Shown: positions 1-9,484, numbered from the stretch's first letter. The stretch: DNA of 64,000 nt from Halobacillus_B rhizosphaerae (GCF_046719735.1 NZ_JAUTWQ010000025.1:14191-78190); one strand, 5' to 3'. A program made the numbers and translations. Notes: generated by a model from the sequence alone, not told the origin.

Positions 1-405
1 TATGCAACAGCTGAACTCCCAACCGTTAATGGGGAGAAGGCAACAGCTGCGTTTACAGTGGCTTATGTAATGAACAAACAATCGAAAGTGAAAGACGCTG
101 CGTGGGAATTAATTTCCTACCTTACTGGTAAAGAAGGAATGAAAACTTGGACAAGCAAAGGTCTTGCTCTTCCGACTCGGGAATCGGTAGCGGCTGAGCT
201 TGGATTTGACCAGGATCCCATTCGTAAAGCATTTGTCGACGGAGCGTCTTATGCTCAGCCTTGGCAGGCAGGACCTAATCTTCCGACCATTAATAATAAT
301 TTTAACAACCAGTTCACCAGCGCTCTATTAGGCGATCAATCTCTTGATGATGCTCTCCAGAAAGCTCAGAAAACGGCGAATAAGGAAATAAAAGCATCTA
401 ACTAA
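1..405 (+). CDS. Sugar ABC transporter substrate-binding protein, C-terminal part
   Basis: The frame is open from the first base of the window to the TAA at 403-405, so this is the last 134 residues of a longer protein whose start lies to the left. The sequence (a KVKDAAWELISYLTGKEG stretch, then TWTSKGLALPTR) is typical of the C-lobe of family 1 extracellular solute-binding proteins (MalE/UgpB type). These bind a sugar outside the membrane and deliver it to the permeases. Two MalF/MalG-type permeases follow, so this is the binding component of the same importer. The substrate cannot be read from this fragment. Confidence 0.88.
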   Translation, partial: YATAELPTVNGEKATAAFTVAYVMNKQSKVKDAAWELISYLTGKEGMKTWTSKGLALPTRESVAAELGFDQDPIRKAFVDGASYAQPWQAGPNLPTINNNFNNQFTSALLGDQSLDDALQKAQKTANKEIKASN

Positions 406-523
406 ATGAACGTGAGAGTTACTGATAGTTAACTGAAGGGAGGGCCAGATCCCCTCCTTTCATCCTTGACTTTCATCTTAATGAAACAGACTAAGGGCAA
501 TCCTTAATGAAAGAGGTGGCGAT

Positions 524-1492
524 ATGGAACCGGCTAGAAAAGAAAAACCTTCTGTGGAACATAAGTATTCGAAACCGCCGAAAAAAAAGAAGCGGCCGAA
601 GCGATACATGAGTAAAGGAATGAAAGAAGGGATCTCGGGCTATGTGTTTATGAGTCCGACAATTTTCACTATTGGTGTATTTGTAGTCATCCCGATTATC
701 TATGCCTTTTATTTATCCTTTAATGATGTGCAGCTGCTCGGCGGTATTGACTATAAGTTTATCGGAATGGAAAACTATGCTCGTACATTGGATGATTCGA
801 GAGCCATGATTGCACTTAAAAATACGGCAGAATATGTGCTGATTGTGGTACCTATTCAGACTTGTCTAGCTTTATTACTTGCGGCAGCATTAAACTCCAA
901 TATTCGCGGCAAAAATGCTTTTCGTATTATTTTCTTTCTGCCGACGGTAACATCTTCCGCGGTTCTTACGATTATTTTCATGTGGATGTACAATCCAGAT
1001 GGGTTGATCAACACATTTCTTAAGTTCTTAAGCCTTCCAACTTATAACTGGCTGGCAGACCCTGATATTGCATTGAAATCGATCATGATCATGAATATAT
1101 GGGCAACTGCTCCATTCTTTATGGTGATTTATCTGGCAGCAATGCAGGATATTTCCGATTCCGTTTATGAAGCGGCAACCATCGATGGGGCAAATTGGTG
1201 GCAGAAATTCCTCTATATTACGGTTCCTATTCTGAAACCTGTTACTTTCTTTGTCGTCGTTATGGGAGTAATCGGAACATTCCAGCTGTTTGATCAGTCT
1301 TACATTTTCTCAGGAGGATCAGGCGGACCGAATAATTCGACATTGACAGTTGTGCTGCTAATCTATCAATACGCTTTTAAATCTCTTGATATGGGGTATG
1401 CTTCGGCCCTGGCTGTTGTACTTGCCTTCATCATTATGATCGTAACCATCATTCAGAAGAAATTCTTTGGAGAGGAAAAACTACATGATTAA
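524..1492 (+). CDS. Sugar ABC transporter permease, MalF/UgpA type
   Basis: This 322-residue membrane protein begins with about 36 basic, lysine-rich residues and then has about six hydrophobic segments. The inner-membrane EAA signature (YEAATIDGANWWQKF) lies near residues 213-230, where the cytoplasmic ATPase docks. It forms the channel together with the next gene. The start is preceded by an AGAGGTGG ribosome site. No ATPase gene is in the set. Bacillaceae importers of this family often share one ATPase (MsmX) encoded elsewhere; that is family knowledge, not seen here. Confidence 0.9.
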   Translation: MEPARKEKPSVEHKYSKPPKKKKRPKRYMSKGMKEGISGYVFMSPTIFTIGVFVVIPIIYAFYLSFNDVQLLGGIDYKFIGMENYARTLDDSRAMIALKNTAEYVLIVVPIQTCLALLLAAALNSNIRGKNAFRIIFFLPTVTSSAVLTIIFMWMYNPDGLINTFLKFLSLPTYNWLADPDIALKSIMIMNIWATAPFFMVIYLAAMQDISDSVYEAATIDGANWWQKFLYITVPILKPVTFFVVVMGVIGTFQLFDQSYIFSGGSGGPNNSTLTVVLLIYQYAFKSLDMGYASALAVVLAFIIMIVTIIQKKFFGEEKLHD

Positions 1493-1504
1493 GGGGGGGC
1501 ACCA

Positions 1505-2326
1505 ATGAAGAAAAATACTTTAACGAAGCTAGTTGTGTATGGAATATTAATTATTTATGCCGTAGTGACATTCATTCCTTTTCTATGGGCGATACTTTCT
1601 TCTTTTAAGCCTTTATCTGAAATTGTTTCAGGCATCACATTCTTCCCGGAACATTTCACTTTAAATAACTATACGGAGATCTTTTCAAGACAACCTCTCT
1701 TCTTACGGTGGATGTTTAACTCTATATTCATTACAGCTTGTATGGTCATTTTGAATATTATCTTTAATTCTATGGCTGGATATGCTCTTGCACGAGTGAA
1801 ATTTGCTGGTCGTAAGTTCTGGTTCTTTCTCATCTTAGTTGTGTTGATGATTCCTTTCCAAGTTACCTTAATTCCTAGTTATCTCATTTTGAAGGCATTC
1901 GGATGGCTGGATACTTATCAAGGACTAATTATTCCCGGCATGGTCAACGCGACTTTCATATTTATGATGAGACAGTTCTTTCTAAATTTCCCTAAAGAAC
2001 TAGAGGAAGCTGCTCAAATGGACGGTCTCAGCAGAATAGGGACGTTCTTCAAAATTGTTATGCCTTTAGCTAAGCCTGCACTTGCAGCTCAGGCAGTATT
2101 CATTTTCATGTCCTCATGGAATGATTTTATGCGGCCATTGATTATTATGTCTTCCGAAGATATGTTCACATTGACGCTTGGATTAAACTCATTTAAAGGA
2201 CAGTACATTAGCTTTTGGAATTTAATTATGGCTGCTTCAACGCTTATGACGATGCCCTCCTTATTAATCTATGCCTTCTTTAACCGCTATTTTATAAAAG
2301 GGGTTACGTTCACAGGAGGAAAATAA
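1505..2326 (+). CDS. Sugar ABC transporter permease, MalG/UgpE type
   Basis: This 273-residue membrane protein has six predicted hydrophobic segments and an EAA loop (EEAAQMDGLSRIGTFFKI) near residues 167-185. It lies 12 bases after the first permease with a strong GGGGGG-type ribosome site, so the three genes form one operon ending at the hairpin at 2334-2363. It is the second half of the sugar channel. The family is certain and the sugar is unknown. Confidence 0.9.
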   Translation: MKKNTLTKLVVYGILIIYAVVTFIPFLWAILSSFKPLSEIVSGITFFPEHFTLNNYTEIFSRQPLFLRWMFNSIFITACMVILNIIFNSMAGYALARVKFAGRKFWFFLILVVLMIPFQVTLIPSYLILKAFGWLDTYQGLIIPGMVNATFIFMMRQFFLNFPKELEEAAQMDGLSRIGTFFKIVMPLAKPALAAQAVFIFMSSWNDFMRPLIIMSSEDMFTLTLGLNSFKGQYISFWNLIMAASTLMTMPSLLIYAFFNRYFIKGVTFTGGK

Positions 2327-2333
2327 TATCCGG

Positions 2334-2364
2334 ACTCTCAAGTTTGTAGCTTGGGAGTTTTTCT
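2334..2364 (+). terminator. Terminator of the sugar ABC operon
   Basis: ACTCTCAAG and CTTGGGAGT form a stem around a short loop and are followed by TTTTT, eight bases after the permease stop. Confidence 0.8.
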
Positions 2365-2365
2365 A

Positions 2366-3300
2366 TGCTGTAGGAGGTCAAACTCTCTCAGCAACTAACT
2401 CTTAGATAGATGAGCGCTTTTATTCTGAAAAACAGTAAAATTCACTTTAAATATTTGGAAATTATTCGACAGTAAAGATGTAATAACAAAAATCTATTTT
2501 ATTTAAATATCTCTCCAATTAATCCTTACGAGAAAAGAGGAATAAAATTGACGGTATCATTTAATTCTTTTAGTCATCGACTGATGGATAATAATCAAAT
2601 TACTTCTGGTCAAGCAGCTAGAATGAATAATAAAGTTATAAATGTTAAATCGATTGAATTGGGGCATTAGACTCTGGAGGATGCTGTTGGGCCATTAGAA
2701 GAGGGAAGACCGCCACAAAAGCTTTAGGTATCCATTGTAGAACAAGAAGCAAACTCTGAAAAAGATTACTGCCGTCGTAAAAGATGCTGTAAATAAAAAT
2801 GGAACCTTCTCCCATGGGGTTTAGACAAGTGATAAAGGAAGCATGTTCGATTTGCAAAGGTGATGAAAGGGTACGAGGAAATTCAACAACAACACTTAGG
2901 TTCACACTGGAACAAGACCAGCCAAGACCAAACAGATATAAATATTCAGCTGCTGCGAGATGACTGGAATAACTTCGTAAGTAATGTTTCTTCTCTCACA
3001 AATTATAAGGTCCATTCGAATAATAGCTTAGTGGTGGACTATAGAGTTTGATGTGGAATGAGCAAAGTAAGAATGCACTGCCTGATGTGAATGCTACGAG
3101 TGCAGTTTTGTTGGATTAAGGGTGGCAGAGAATCCATGCCTTATTTATTCTAAGTCGGTGGCATCCATAATTGCTATGAAGCTTCTAGAAGAGTAGAAAT
3201 ATCGACCTTCATTTATACAAAATAAGACTAGATAAACGATCTACATGTTTGAATTGTTCTCAAAAAGGATAAAGTCTAAGCGTGACGGAATTACAATAAA
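2366..3300. other. About 0.9 kb without an intact gene, possibly decayed coding sequence
   Basis: No reading frame here looks like a complete gene. On the plus strand there are short protein-like stretches separated by stops. One is about 40 codons from a TTG at 2547 with an AGAGGAATAAA ribosome-site-like lead, ending at TAG 2667-2669. Another is a 63-codon stretch at 2860-3051 rich in D, N and Q (NIQLLRDDWNNFVSNVSS). They lie in different frames, as expected of a gene broken by frameshifts, but I cannot name a family. The region is A+T rich. No terminal inverted repeats or transposase motifs were seen. Confidence 0.4.
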
Positions 3301-3326
3301 TTCTTCTATATAAAAGGAGTTTTATC

Positions 3327-4751
3327 ATGCGTAACTATTTAAAGCATTATATTAACGGAGAATGGGTAGAGTCTACCGGCAACGAAACGGAAGACGTCAT
3401 CAACCCAGCAACCGAAGAAGTCATTGGAAAAATTAGTCTAGGGACGAAAGAAGATTTAGATAAAGCTGTGAAAGCAGCAAGAGATGCTTTTCCTTCTTTT
3501 TCACAGACGACAAAAGAAGAGCGCGTTGAAATGCTTGAAAAAATTGCAGCAGAATATGAGAGACGTAAAGATGATATTGTGGAAACCATTACGGATGAAT
3601 TAGGATCTCCACTTGAGATTTCTGAAAAAGTCCACTTCATGATGGGATACAATCACTTTTCTCAGGCTGCTGAATCACTTAAAGAATTTTCATTTAAAGA
3701 AGATCGCGGCGGTCACACCCGCGTAAAAGAATCGATTGGTGTCAGCGGATTGATTACGCCGTGGAACTTCCCAACGAATCAAACATCTACGAAAATCGCC
3801 AGTGCGTTTGCAGCAGGCAGTCCGGTCATATTGAAACCGGCAGAACAAACGCCTTTTGCAGCGATCATTTTGGCTGAAATCTTTGACAAAGTAGGCGTTC
3901 CTAAAGGTGTCTTTAACCTTGTGAATGGTACAGGAGAAGTTATTGGTGACGGCATTAGCTCACATCCTGGTATTGACTTCGTTTCCTTCACAGGTTCTGG
4001 TGCTACAGGTGAGAAGATTATGAAAAACGCTTCTGAGTCGATTAAGAAAGTAGCTCTTGAACTTGGAGGTAAGTCACCATTGATCATCTTGGATGATGCC
4101 GATGTGGAGGGAGCAGCAAGAGCCTCAGTTAGTCATATTGCTAACAATTCTGGGCAGGTCTGCTCCGCTGGTACTCGTACACTTGTCCCTTCCTCTATGA
4201 AGAAAGAGTTTGAAGAGGCGGTTAAGAAAGTACTGTCAGATTATCCTGTCGGCGATCCTCGTGAAGGTAATCATATCGGACCGCTCGTATCGAAAAAACA
4301 GTGGGACACCGTACAATCTTATATTGAAAAAGGAATCGAAGAAGGCGCTAATTTACTTGTCGGAGGTCCTGGGAAGCCTGAGGGTCTTGAAAAAGGCTAC
4401 TATGTGAAGCCTACGGTATTTACCGACGTGGATAACCATATGGTAATCGCTCAGGAAGAAATCTTTGGACCGGTCCAAACGATAATCACGTATGATTCCA
4501 TTGAAGAAGCACTCGAAATCGCCAACGATACGATTTATGGTCTTGCCGGCTATGTTTACGGCAATGACCCAGAAACTCTTCGTAAGGTGGCGTCAGGAAT
4601 TCGTGCCGGCCGTATCAAAGTTAATGATACAGAAGCAGATTTCTCCTCACCATTTGGCGGATATAAACAATCAGGAATCGGTAGAGAATGGGGTGACTTC
4701 GGTATTGAAGAATACCTTGAAGTGAAAACTGTTCTCGGCTATCCTTCTTAA
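3327..4751 (+). CDS. Aldehyde dehydrogenase family protein
   Basis: This 474-residue NAD(P)-dependent aldehyde dehydrogenase is of normal family length. Visible landmarks are the substrate-channel PWNFP motif, the Rossmann glycine motif FTGSGATGEKI, the general base Glu245 in LELGGKSP and the nucleophile Cys279 in GQVCSAGTR. It oxidises an aldehyde to the acid in the cytoplasm. An AAGGAG ribosome site precedes the ATG. It stands alone with its own terminator. The substrate is not evident; it resembles the general AldX/YcbD-like Bacillus enzymes rather than the betaine aldehyde dehydrogenase operon type. Confidence 0.93.
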   Translation: MRNYLKHYINGEWVESTGNETEDVINPATEEVIGKISLGTKEDLDKAVKAARDAFPSFSQTTKEERVEMLEKIAAEYERRKDDIVETITDELGSPLEISEKVHFMMGYNHFSQAAESLKEFSFKEDRGGHTRVKESIGVSGLITPWNFPTNQTSTKIASAFAAGSPVILKPAEQTPFAAIILAEIFDKVGVPKGVFNLVNGTGEVIGDGISSHPGIDFVSFTGSGATGEKIMKNASESIKKVALELGGKSPLIILDDADVEGAARASVSHIANNSGQVCSAGTRTLVPSSMKKEFEEAVKKVLSDYPVGDPREGNHIGPLVSKKQWDTVQSYIEKGIEEGANLLVGGPGKPEGLEKGYYVKPTVFTDVDNHMVIAQEEIFGPVQTIITYDSIEEALEIANDTIYGLAGYVYGNDPETLRKVASGIRAGRIKVNDTEADFSSPFGGYKQSGIGREWGDFGIEEYLEVKTVLGYPS

Positions 4752-4763
4752 GAGAAAATAACA

Positions 4764-4805
4764 AAAAGAGTGTCCTGCAGGTTTCTGCGGGACACTCTTT
4801 TTTTT
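4764..4805 (+). terminator. Terminator of the aldehyde dehydrogenase gene
   Basis: AAAGAGTGTCC pairs with GGGACACTCTTT, with extra pairing inside, and is followed by a long T run. Confidence 0.92.
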
Positions 4806-4859
4806 ACATTTTAATAAGGAAACGCCAAACTTGGAGATTGGCTGAGTGTTCATCTGGGT

Positions 4860-5084
4860 TTATCCAACCGCAGTTCTTTTACGGATGATCATTCCAATCA
4901 CTATGAATAAAAATCCCAAAAAACAAAGAATACGTTCATCTGATTGAAATAGGATATAAGTTAAAAGCATATATGTTGAGCTAAACTTTGTCGGGTATAG
5001 GAACAATATAGGAATCAATCCGATTACTGTGATAAATGCACCCAAACTAATGAGTATTTTATAGAATATTTTGATTGAGAGCAC
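4860..5084 (-). CDS. Small two-span membrane protein, unknown
   Basis: This 74-residue protein has two hydrophobic segments, near residues 8-30 and 50-68, and a basic tail (RKRTAVG). I do not recognise it. The GTG used as start overlaps the AAAAGGAG ribosome site, which is too close. From the ribosome site the best-spaced codon would be an ATC eight bases on, so the true N-terminus is uncertain. A perfect 7+7 inverted repeat lies just upstream at 5111-5128 and could be its operator. Confidence 0.5.
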   Translation of the reverse strand: MLSIKIFYKILISLGAFITVIGLIPILFLYPTKFSSTYMLLTYILFQSDERILCFLGFLFIVIGMIIRKRTAVG

Positions 5085-5110
5085 TCCTTTTTGTGGTTAT
5101 TTTTTCTTTA

Positions 5111-5128
5111 TGTGTAATACTACACATT
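5111..5128. promoter_or_regulatory. Palindromic operator-like site
   Basis: ATGTGTA and TACACAT are perfect inverted arms around ATAC, 26 bases upstream of the small membrane protein gene on the minus strand. The spacing and GTGTA/TACAC half-sites recall operators of YtrA-type GntR regulators. That link is inference. Confidence 0.4.
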
Positions 5129-5259
5129 ATTAATTACTTTTACAACCAAGGCATGAAGATGAAGTTATTAGAATTAAATTAAAGAAGCAGAGTGATACTA
5201 GCTTTCATTAGGAATTATAATTATGTATGATATGTATCATCAGAGTTGAAAAAATGGAA

Positions 5260-5306
5260 AATAAATAAGCTCGTCTTTCTTCAGAAATCGAAGAAAGACG
5301 AGCTTG
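5260..5306 (-). terminator. Terminator of the 5330-5788 gene
   Basis: Sixteen-base perfect arms (AAGCTCGTCTTTCTTC with its complement, 5267-5282 and 5290-5305) enclose a 7-base loop. In the minus direction they are followed by a T-rich run. It lies just past the stop of the minus-strand gene. Confidence 0.85.
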
Positions 5307-5329
5307 ATAACTTTTAAGAGGCTCGTATT

Positions 5330-5788
5330 CTATAAAATGATCGTATTCTTTAGAGCAGCAATAAGGTGCTCAAAGTCTTCATTTACTTGGTTAGAGAATT
5401 CAGGTTTTTTGTAATTTTTTTCTTGAGAGATTGATAACCCTGGCTCGATTAGAAGCGTTCTTCCACCCATAAGTTCAACTTCTAATTTTTTCGGAGGAGT
5501 ATTGTCTGACATGCTGTAATCCACAAACCATTCTTTTAAGGAAAGGATCCTTTGTGCAAAAAGGGTTTCCTTTGTAACGGCCATGTCTTTTGAAATTCCA
5601 AGAATCGTCAGGGTCCGGTCATTTCGGTTTACGATATAAAGTTTTTGTTGTTCCGGAGTCAGCACTTCTAAAGAGCAATAGTTGTCTGACTCAAAAACTT
5701 CTTCTGAGAATTCCAAGACAGCAGCTTGACGTAAATTTTCCTGACTAGAAGATTTTAATCTTTCTTTTAGTTCGATGGACAATTCCAT
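5330..5788 (-). CDS. Hypothetical protein, 152 residues
   Basis: This is a soluble, acidic protein with no signal peptide or membrane segment, ending in a hydrophobic IAALKNTIIL tail. I do not recognise the family. A strong AAAGGAGG lies only two bases from the first ATG. A TTG two codons later (position 5782) has better spacing (8 bases), so that may be the real start. It is transcribed alone and ends at the strong hairpin at 5267-5305. Confidence 0.65.
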   Translation of the reverse strand: MELSIELKERLKSSSQENLRQAAVLEFSEEVFESDNYCSLEVLTPEQQKLYIVNRNDRTLTILGISKDMAVTKETLFAQRILSLKEWFVDYSMSDNTPPKKLEVELMGGRTLLIEPGLSISQEKNYKKPEFSNQVNEDFEHLIAALKNTIIL

Positions 5789-6009
5789 TACCTCCTTTAT
5801 AATACTTGTAGGTAATGTCCCCGTCGCAGAACTTAAGAAAACTTAAATTGGATAAAATAAACAGGAATAACTATGTCTTGAAGGTTTCCCCCTATATAAA
5901 GTTCGATTCTCTCGACATAAACTAAAAAATTACGCTAAGAGAATAGTCTTAATGATAGGGAGGCGAATCTATTCTATCTGTCATAAATCATAAACCTCTG
6001 GCAGAAATC

Positions 6010-7251
6010 CTAGTGTTCAGTTCTGATGGATTCATCATTTTTTTCCGAACGGTTGATTACTGCAGCCCCAACAATGTCCCCGATTACATTGGAAGCCGTA
6101 CCAGCCATTCCAATAATTACATCAACTCCTGCAATTAAAGCAACAATTTCAAGCGGCAGGTTGAACATGGTAAGTACCGCGGAGAGAGTTACGAGTCCGG
6201 CAGCCGGAATACCAGCCGTACCAATGGATAATAGCGTACCTACGAGCACGATGGTTAAGAAGTCCATCGTAGAAAGGTCCAGTCCAGTAACGTTCGCTGC
6301 AAATACGATTGAAACACCCATACGGAGCGCTCCGCCATCCGAATTGAAAACCGCGCCAATCGGTAAAGAAAAGTTAGCGATCCGTTCGGATATTCCTGCT
6401 TTTTTAGCAGACTCGATGGCCACGGGAAGAGAGGCAATGCTGCTGGACGTAAAGAAAGCTGTGGAATAAGCTTCTCTTGTATTACGGAAAAATTCTCGTA
6501 TCCCCATTTTAGAAAACTTGATAAAAGAAGTGTAGACAAGCATCCATAATAGCAATACACCTAAATAAAAAACAGCTGTAAAAGACAGCAAGGAGCGAAA
6601 TGTTTCCCAGCCCTGATTCCCGAACGAAGAAGCACTAATTGCAAAAATACCAATCGGTGCGTACAGTAGAATTCCTTTTAATAATAAAAAGAATAAGTCA
6701 TTCCCAGCCTGAAACAACTGATAAAGGCGGGTGCCGGATTCCCGCAGCTTATTTTCATTGGAATGTCGCATTGTATTTAATCCAAGACCGATAATGATGG
6801 CAAGAAAAAGAATGCCCATCAGCTTTCCAGAACTAAAGGACTCAAATAAATTACTAGGGACAATATTCAGTAAGATGTCTGAAAAAGCAGGAGTTTCGGG
6901 TTTTTCCACTTTAGCGGAAGGAAGAGTAAGCCCTTGGCCAGGGTTGATCCATAAGGCGAGGATGACTCCTATCAATACCGCAGCTGCCGTAGTGACTCCA
7001 TAATAAACCAAAAGCTTACCACCGACCCTGCCCAAATATCCGGGTTTCATCTGATTAATCGCTAATACGACAGTTAAGAAGATTACAGGAATTGCGATTA
7101 AATTAAGCAGGTTTATAAGAATGGTTCCCAGAGGCTTGATGGCCTGGGCGTCTTGTCCGAAAATTATGCCGGCTAGTATTCCCAAAAGGAATGCTAGTGT
7201 CATTTTTAATAAGAAAGAAGAATTTTTGTATGTAGACCAAATTTGTTTCAT
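6010..7251 (-). CDS. Dicarboxylate/amino acid:cation symporter (DAACS/SDF family), divergent
   Basis: This 413-residue transporter has the glutamate-transporter fold: many hydrophobic segments, the serine-rich hairpin TSSSIASLPV, and the TM7 and TM8 motifs. The family normally imports glutamate, aspartate or C4-dicarboxylates with Na+ or H+. Key residues differ here. TM7 reads NSDGGAL where NMDGTA is usual. TM8 (residues 377-392) reads DVIIGMAGTASNVIGD, so the usual substrate-binding Asp and Arg positions are Gly, while the Asn and last Asp of the sodium site are kept. The fold is certain; the substrate is probably not an acidic amino acid. It is a single gene. Confidence 0.88.
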   Translation of the reverse strand: MKQIWSTYKNSSFLLKMTLAFLLGILAGIIFGQDAQAIKPLGTILINLLNLIAIPVIFLTVVLAINQMKPGYLGRVGGKLLVYYGVTTAAAVLIGVILALWINPGQGLTLPSAKVEKPETPAFSDILLNIVPSNLFESFSSGKLMGILFLAIIIGLGLNTMRHSNENKLRESGTRLYQLFQAGNDLFFLLLKGILLYAPIGIFAISASSFGNQGWETFRSLLSFTAVFYLGVLLLWMLVYTSFIKFSKMGIREFFRNTREAYSTAFFTSSSIASLPVAIESAKKAGISERIANFSLPIGAVFNSDGGALRMGVSIVFAANVTGLDLSTMDFLTIVLVGTLLSIGTAGIPAAGLVTLSAVLTMFNLPLEIVALIAGVDVIIGMAGTASNVIGDIVGAAVINRSEKNDESIRTEH

Positions 7252-7469
7252 AACATCACCCTTTTTACTTTAAGATAATCTTATTATAAAAAGAATTCTG
7301 TTCAAATTGCGAATGTGAAGTCTTTTGCAGCCTGCTAAGAGTGATTTGATCTAGGTGAAGTGGTTAAATAAGAGTGAAAAACAGGAGTTGAAATCGTTGA
7401 CCTCTCAAGTATAAGATTCGCTTAGTTTAAGATACTAATACGCAATCACTTTAAATAGGAGGCAGGAAG

Positions 7470-8558
7470 ATGAAAACTGCAATTATCGGTGCGGGGTTAT
7501 CAGGTCTGGCTTGTGCTTTAACTCTTGAAAAATACGGACATCAAGCAGAGATTTTTGAAAAACGGCAAATGGTTGGAGATCGATTCGTCATCGCTGAAGC
7601 CATGTTTTCCATGTTACATACTCCTATTGATGATGAGATTAGATATTTATCTGATACACACGGAATTCATCTTACTCCTTCAAGTAACATCCAAAAAGTA
7701 TTCTGTTACTCTAAAAATGAGTCTGCGTGCCTTGATGGATCTATAGGTTTTACCAATATGAGAGGGAAGCATCCTGACTCCTATGAGAAACAGCTCGCGG
7801 CCCAGTTGAATAGTACGATTCATTATAATCATAATGTTCGTTATGATGACGTGAAAAACGACTACACACATGTCATTCTGGCAACAGGTGATGCCTTAGA
7901 TACAACCCAATTTCAACCCTATGACGTAGCTTATAAAGCAAGCTTTAAAGGGGCAGTTCTAGCAGGGGAGTTTAATCCAACTGAAGCTCATACTTTTTTT
8001 AATAATGATTTTGCACCCAAAGGGATGGCTTACTTACTTCCTCATTCCCAATCTGAAGCTTCTCTAGTTCTCGCTTATCCTCAATATTCTGAAAATGAAG
8101 ACCTGGATAAAGAGGAACTGTGGAAAATGTGTTACGAAGAATGTTCTAAGATACTGGATCAAGATTTTAAAATCATGCATGAATACTCGATTAAAGACTA
8201 TCGGATCGGTAAGATAGAGCATGCCAGGATAGGTAATACCTTCTTCGTAGGAAACTGCTGGGGTGCCATAACTCCAGTCTTTGGATTTGGCCAGTTTGAA
8301 TCAATACTAACCGGCATTTATGCTGCCCAGGATATAGCTGGATACGGGGATTATCAAAAGCTGGTTGAACCATTATCACAAGGGTATCACGATTCTCTTT
8401 CGCTTCGGCGGACAATCGAAAAATTTGATAATCACAAGCTTGACTTAATTATCAAATCATTGAATAATAAGGCGCTCGAGGGCATAATCACCAATAAAAA
8501 TATCAACTTTTTTAAACTAATCAGCCGTCTGGTTCACCCTTTCAGCCGGCATGCATAA
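7470..8558 (+). CDS. FAD/NAD(P)-dependent oxidoreductase
   Basis: This 362-residue protein starts with an N-terminal dinucleotide-binding fold: KTAIIGAGLSGLACALTLEK, then an acidic residue after strand 2 (AEIFEK). A second nucleotide-associated motif THVILATGDA lies near residues 132-141. A C-terminal FAD-contact stretch (GNCWGAITPVFGFGQFES) resembles the geranylgeranyl-reductase/FixC-like group. It has a good GGAGG ribosome site and is transcribed toward the GlpP gene. Its substrate is unknown. E. coli ygc loci also contain a FixC-like oxidoreductase (YgcN), but membership of the neighbouring locus is only a guess. Confidence 0.75.
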   Translation: MKTAIIGAGLSGLACALTLEKYGHQAEIFEKRQMVGDRFVIAEAMFSMLHTPIDDEIRYLSDTHGIHLTPSSNIQKVFCYSKNESACLDGSIGFTNMRGKHPDSYEKQLAAQLNSTIHYNHNVRYDDVKNDYTHVILATGDALDTTQFQPYDVAYKASFKGAVLAGEFNPTEAHTFFNNDFAPKGMAYLLPHSQSEASLVLAYPQYSENEDLDKEELWKMCYEECSKILDQDFKIMHEYSIKDYRIGKIEHARIGNTFFVGNCWGAITPVFGFGQFESILTGIYAAQDIAGYGDYQKLVEPLSQGYHDSLSLRRTIEKFDNHKLDLIIKSLNNKALEGIITNKNINFFKLISRLVHPFSRHA

Positions 8559-8786
8559 AGATAAACATTAAGAGAGGTTTTTCGCTGATAAACTGAAATT
8601 AAATCATTTTATCTTTTTTTGGGTAGATGGAATAGGAAAGTACAATTCTTTCATATGAGTGATCCGAAATTTATGTTATTAAAAGGTGAGAAACAAGAGA
8701 GGGAGCAGGGTAGGAACACAATCAAAAAGGTGCTAGTAGTTTTTGTATTGTGTGACCCTGGAGATGATGTTTGTGAAAACGAAGAA

Positions 8787-9353
8787 TTACATGTACCATA
8801 CTTCGTTATTCGAGGTGGAAATAGCAATGGCACCTGCTTGCAACGCTGTCACAACGTCTTCTTTTTCGCAAACAAGACCGCTTGCTATGATGGGGGTATC
8901 TATTTTATCTCTGACCCACCCAATCGCTTTTGACATCCCGCCAGGAAGGATTTCGATAAAGTGAGGGTTTGAATTGGCTACTTGTTTATCCATACTGTGA
9001 AACGAGAAGGAATCCACTAGGAAAAAGCGATGGATGGTATAGAAACCGTACGTTCTTGCAGCATGTACCATAGGTGCTTTGGTACTGATAATTCCGTCTG
9101 CTTCTGTGTTTTCTTTAAGAAACTGCAAAGCTACTTTCTTATTAGACGCTCCTTCGAGTAAATCAACATGAACAAAAGCGATTTTTCCTTGTTCTTTCAC
9201 TTTTTTTACAATTTCACCCACATTAATAATGTCGCTGTTTAAGATGAAGATGATATTGCAATCGGTTGTAATAGCTTCCTTCAGTCCTTTCTTGTCCTTG
9301 ACTGCGGCGATGATTGGGTTCTCTTCCAGAACTTCTTCGATATTTACTCTCAT
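8787..9353 (-). CDS. glpP: GlpP/YgcP-type RNA-binding antiterminator
   Basis: This 188-residue protein matches the GlpP family over its whole length. It starts NPIIAAVKD, has VHVDLLEGAS, DGIISTKAPM, HFIEILPGG and TPIIASGLV, and ends at AISTSNNEVWYM. GlpP proteins bind glycerol-3-phosphate and let RNA polymerase read through leader terminators of glycerol genes. Here the neighbours are not glp genes. Divergent from it is an SDR/kinase/FAD-oxidase operon whose leader holds an antiterminator and a terminator (9526-9591). It may therefore be the local regulator of that operon, like YgcP beside YgcW/YgcE/YgcU in E. coli, and sense another ligand. The family call is firm and the target is inference. 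Confidence 0.88.
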   Translation of the reverse strand: MRVNIEEVLEENPIIAAVKDKKGLKEAITTDCNIIFILNSDIINVGEIVKKVKEQGKIAFVHVDLLEGASNKKVALQFLKENTEADGIISTKAPMVHAARTYGFYTIHRFFLVDSFSFHSMDKQVANSNPHFIEILPGGMSKAIGWVRDKIDTPIIASGLVCEKEDVVTALQAGAIAISTSNNEVWYM

Positions 9354-9484
9354 AACAGTCTCCTATTCTATACTCGATGGGGATATTATATATTAGTTTT
9401 TGGAAGAATTAAAGATACACGGGTTGGCAGAGTTTAGGAGAGCTTTTTCCTAATTAAAGAAAATGAGCTGACCCGGGGATGCGG

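Noticed and set aside
2645..2905. 86-codon minus-strand frame in the decayed region
   Set aside because: Hydrophobic chance frame without start signals, opposite to better plus-strand fragments.
3347..4087. Antisense frames within the aldehyde dehydrogenase gene
   Set aside because: Shadows of a high-quality gene.
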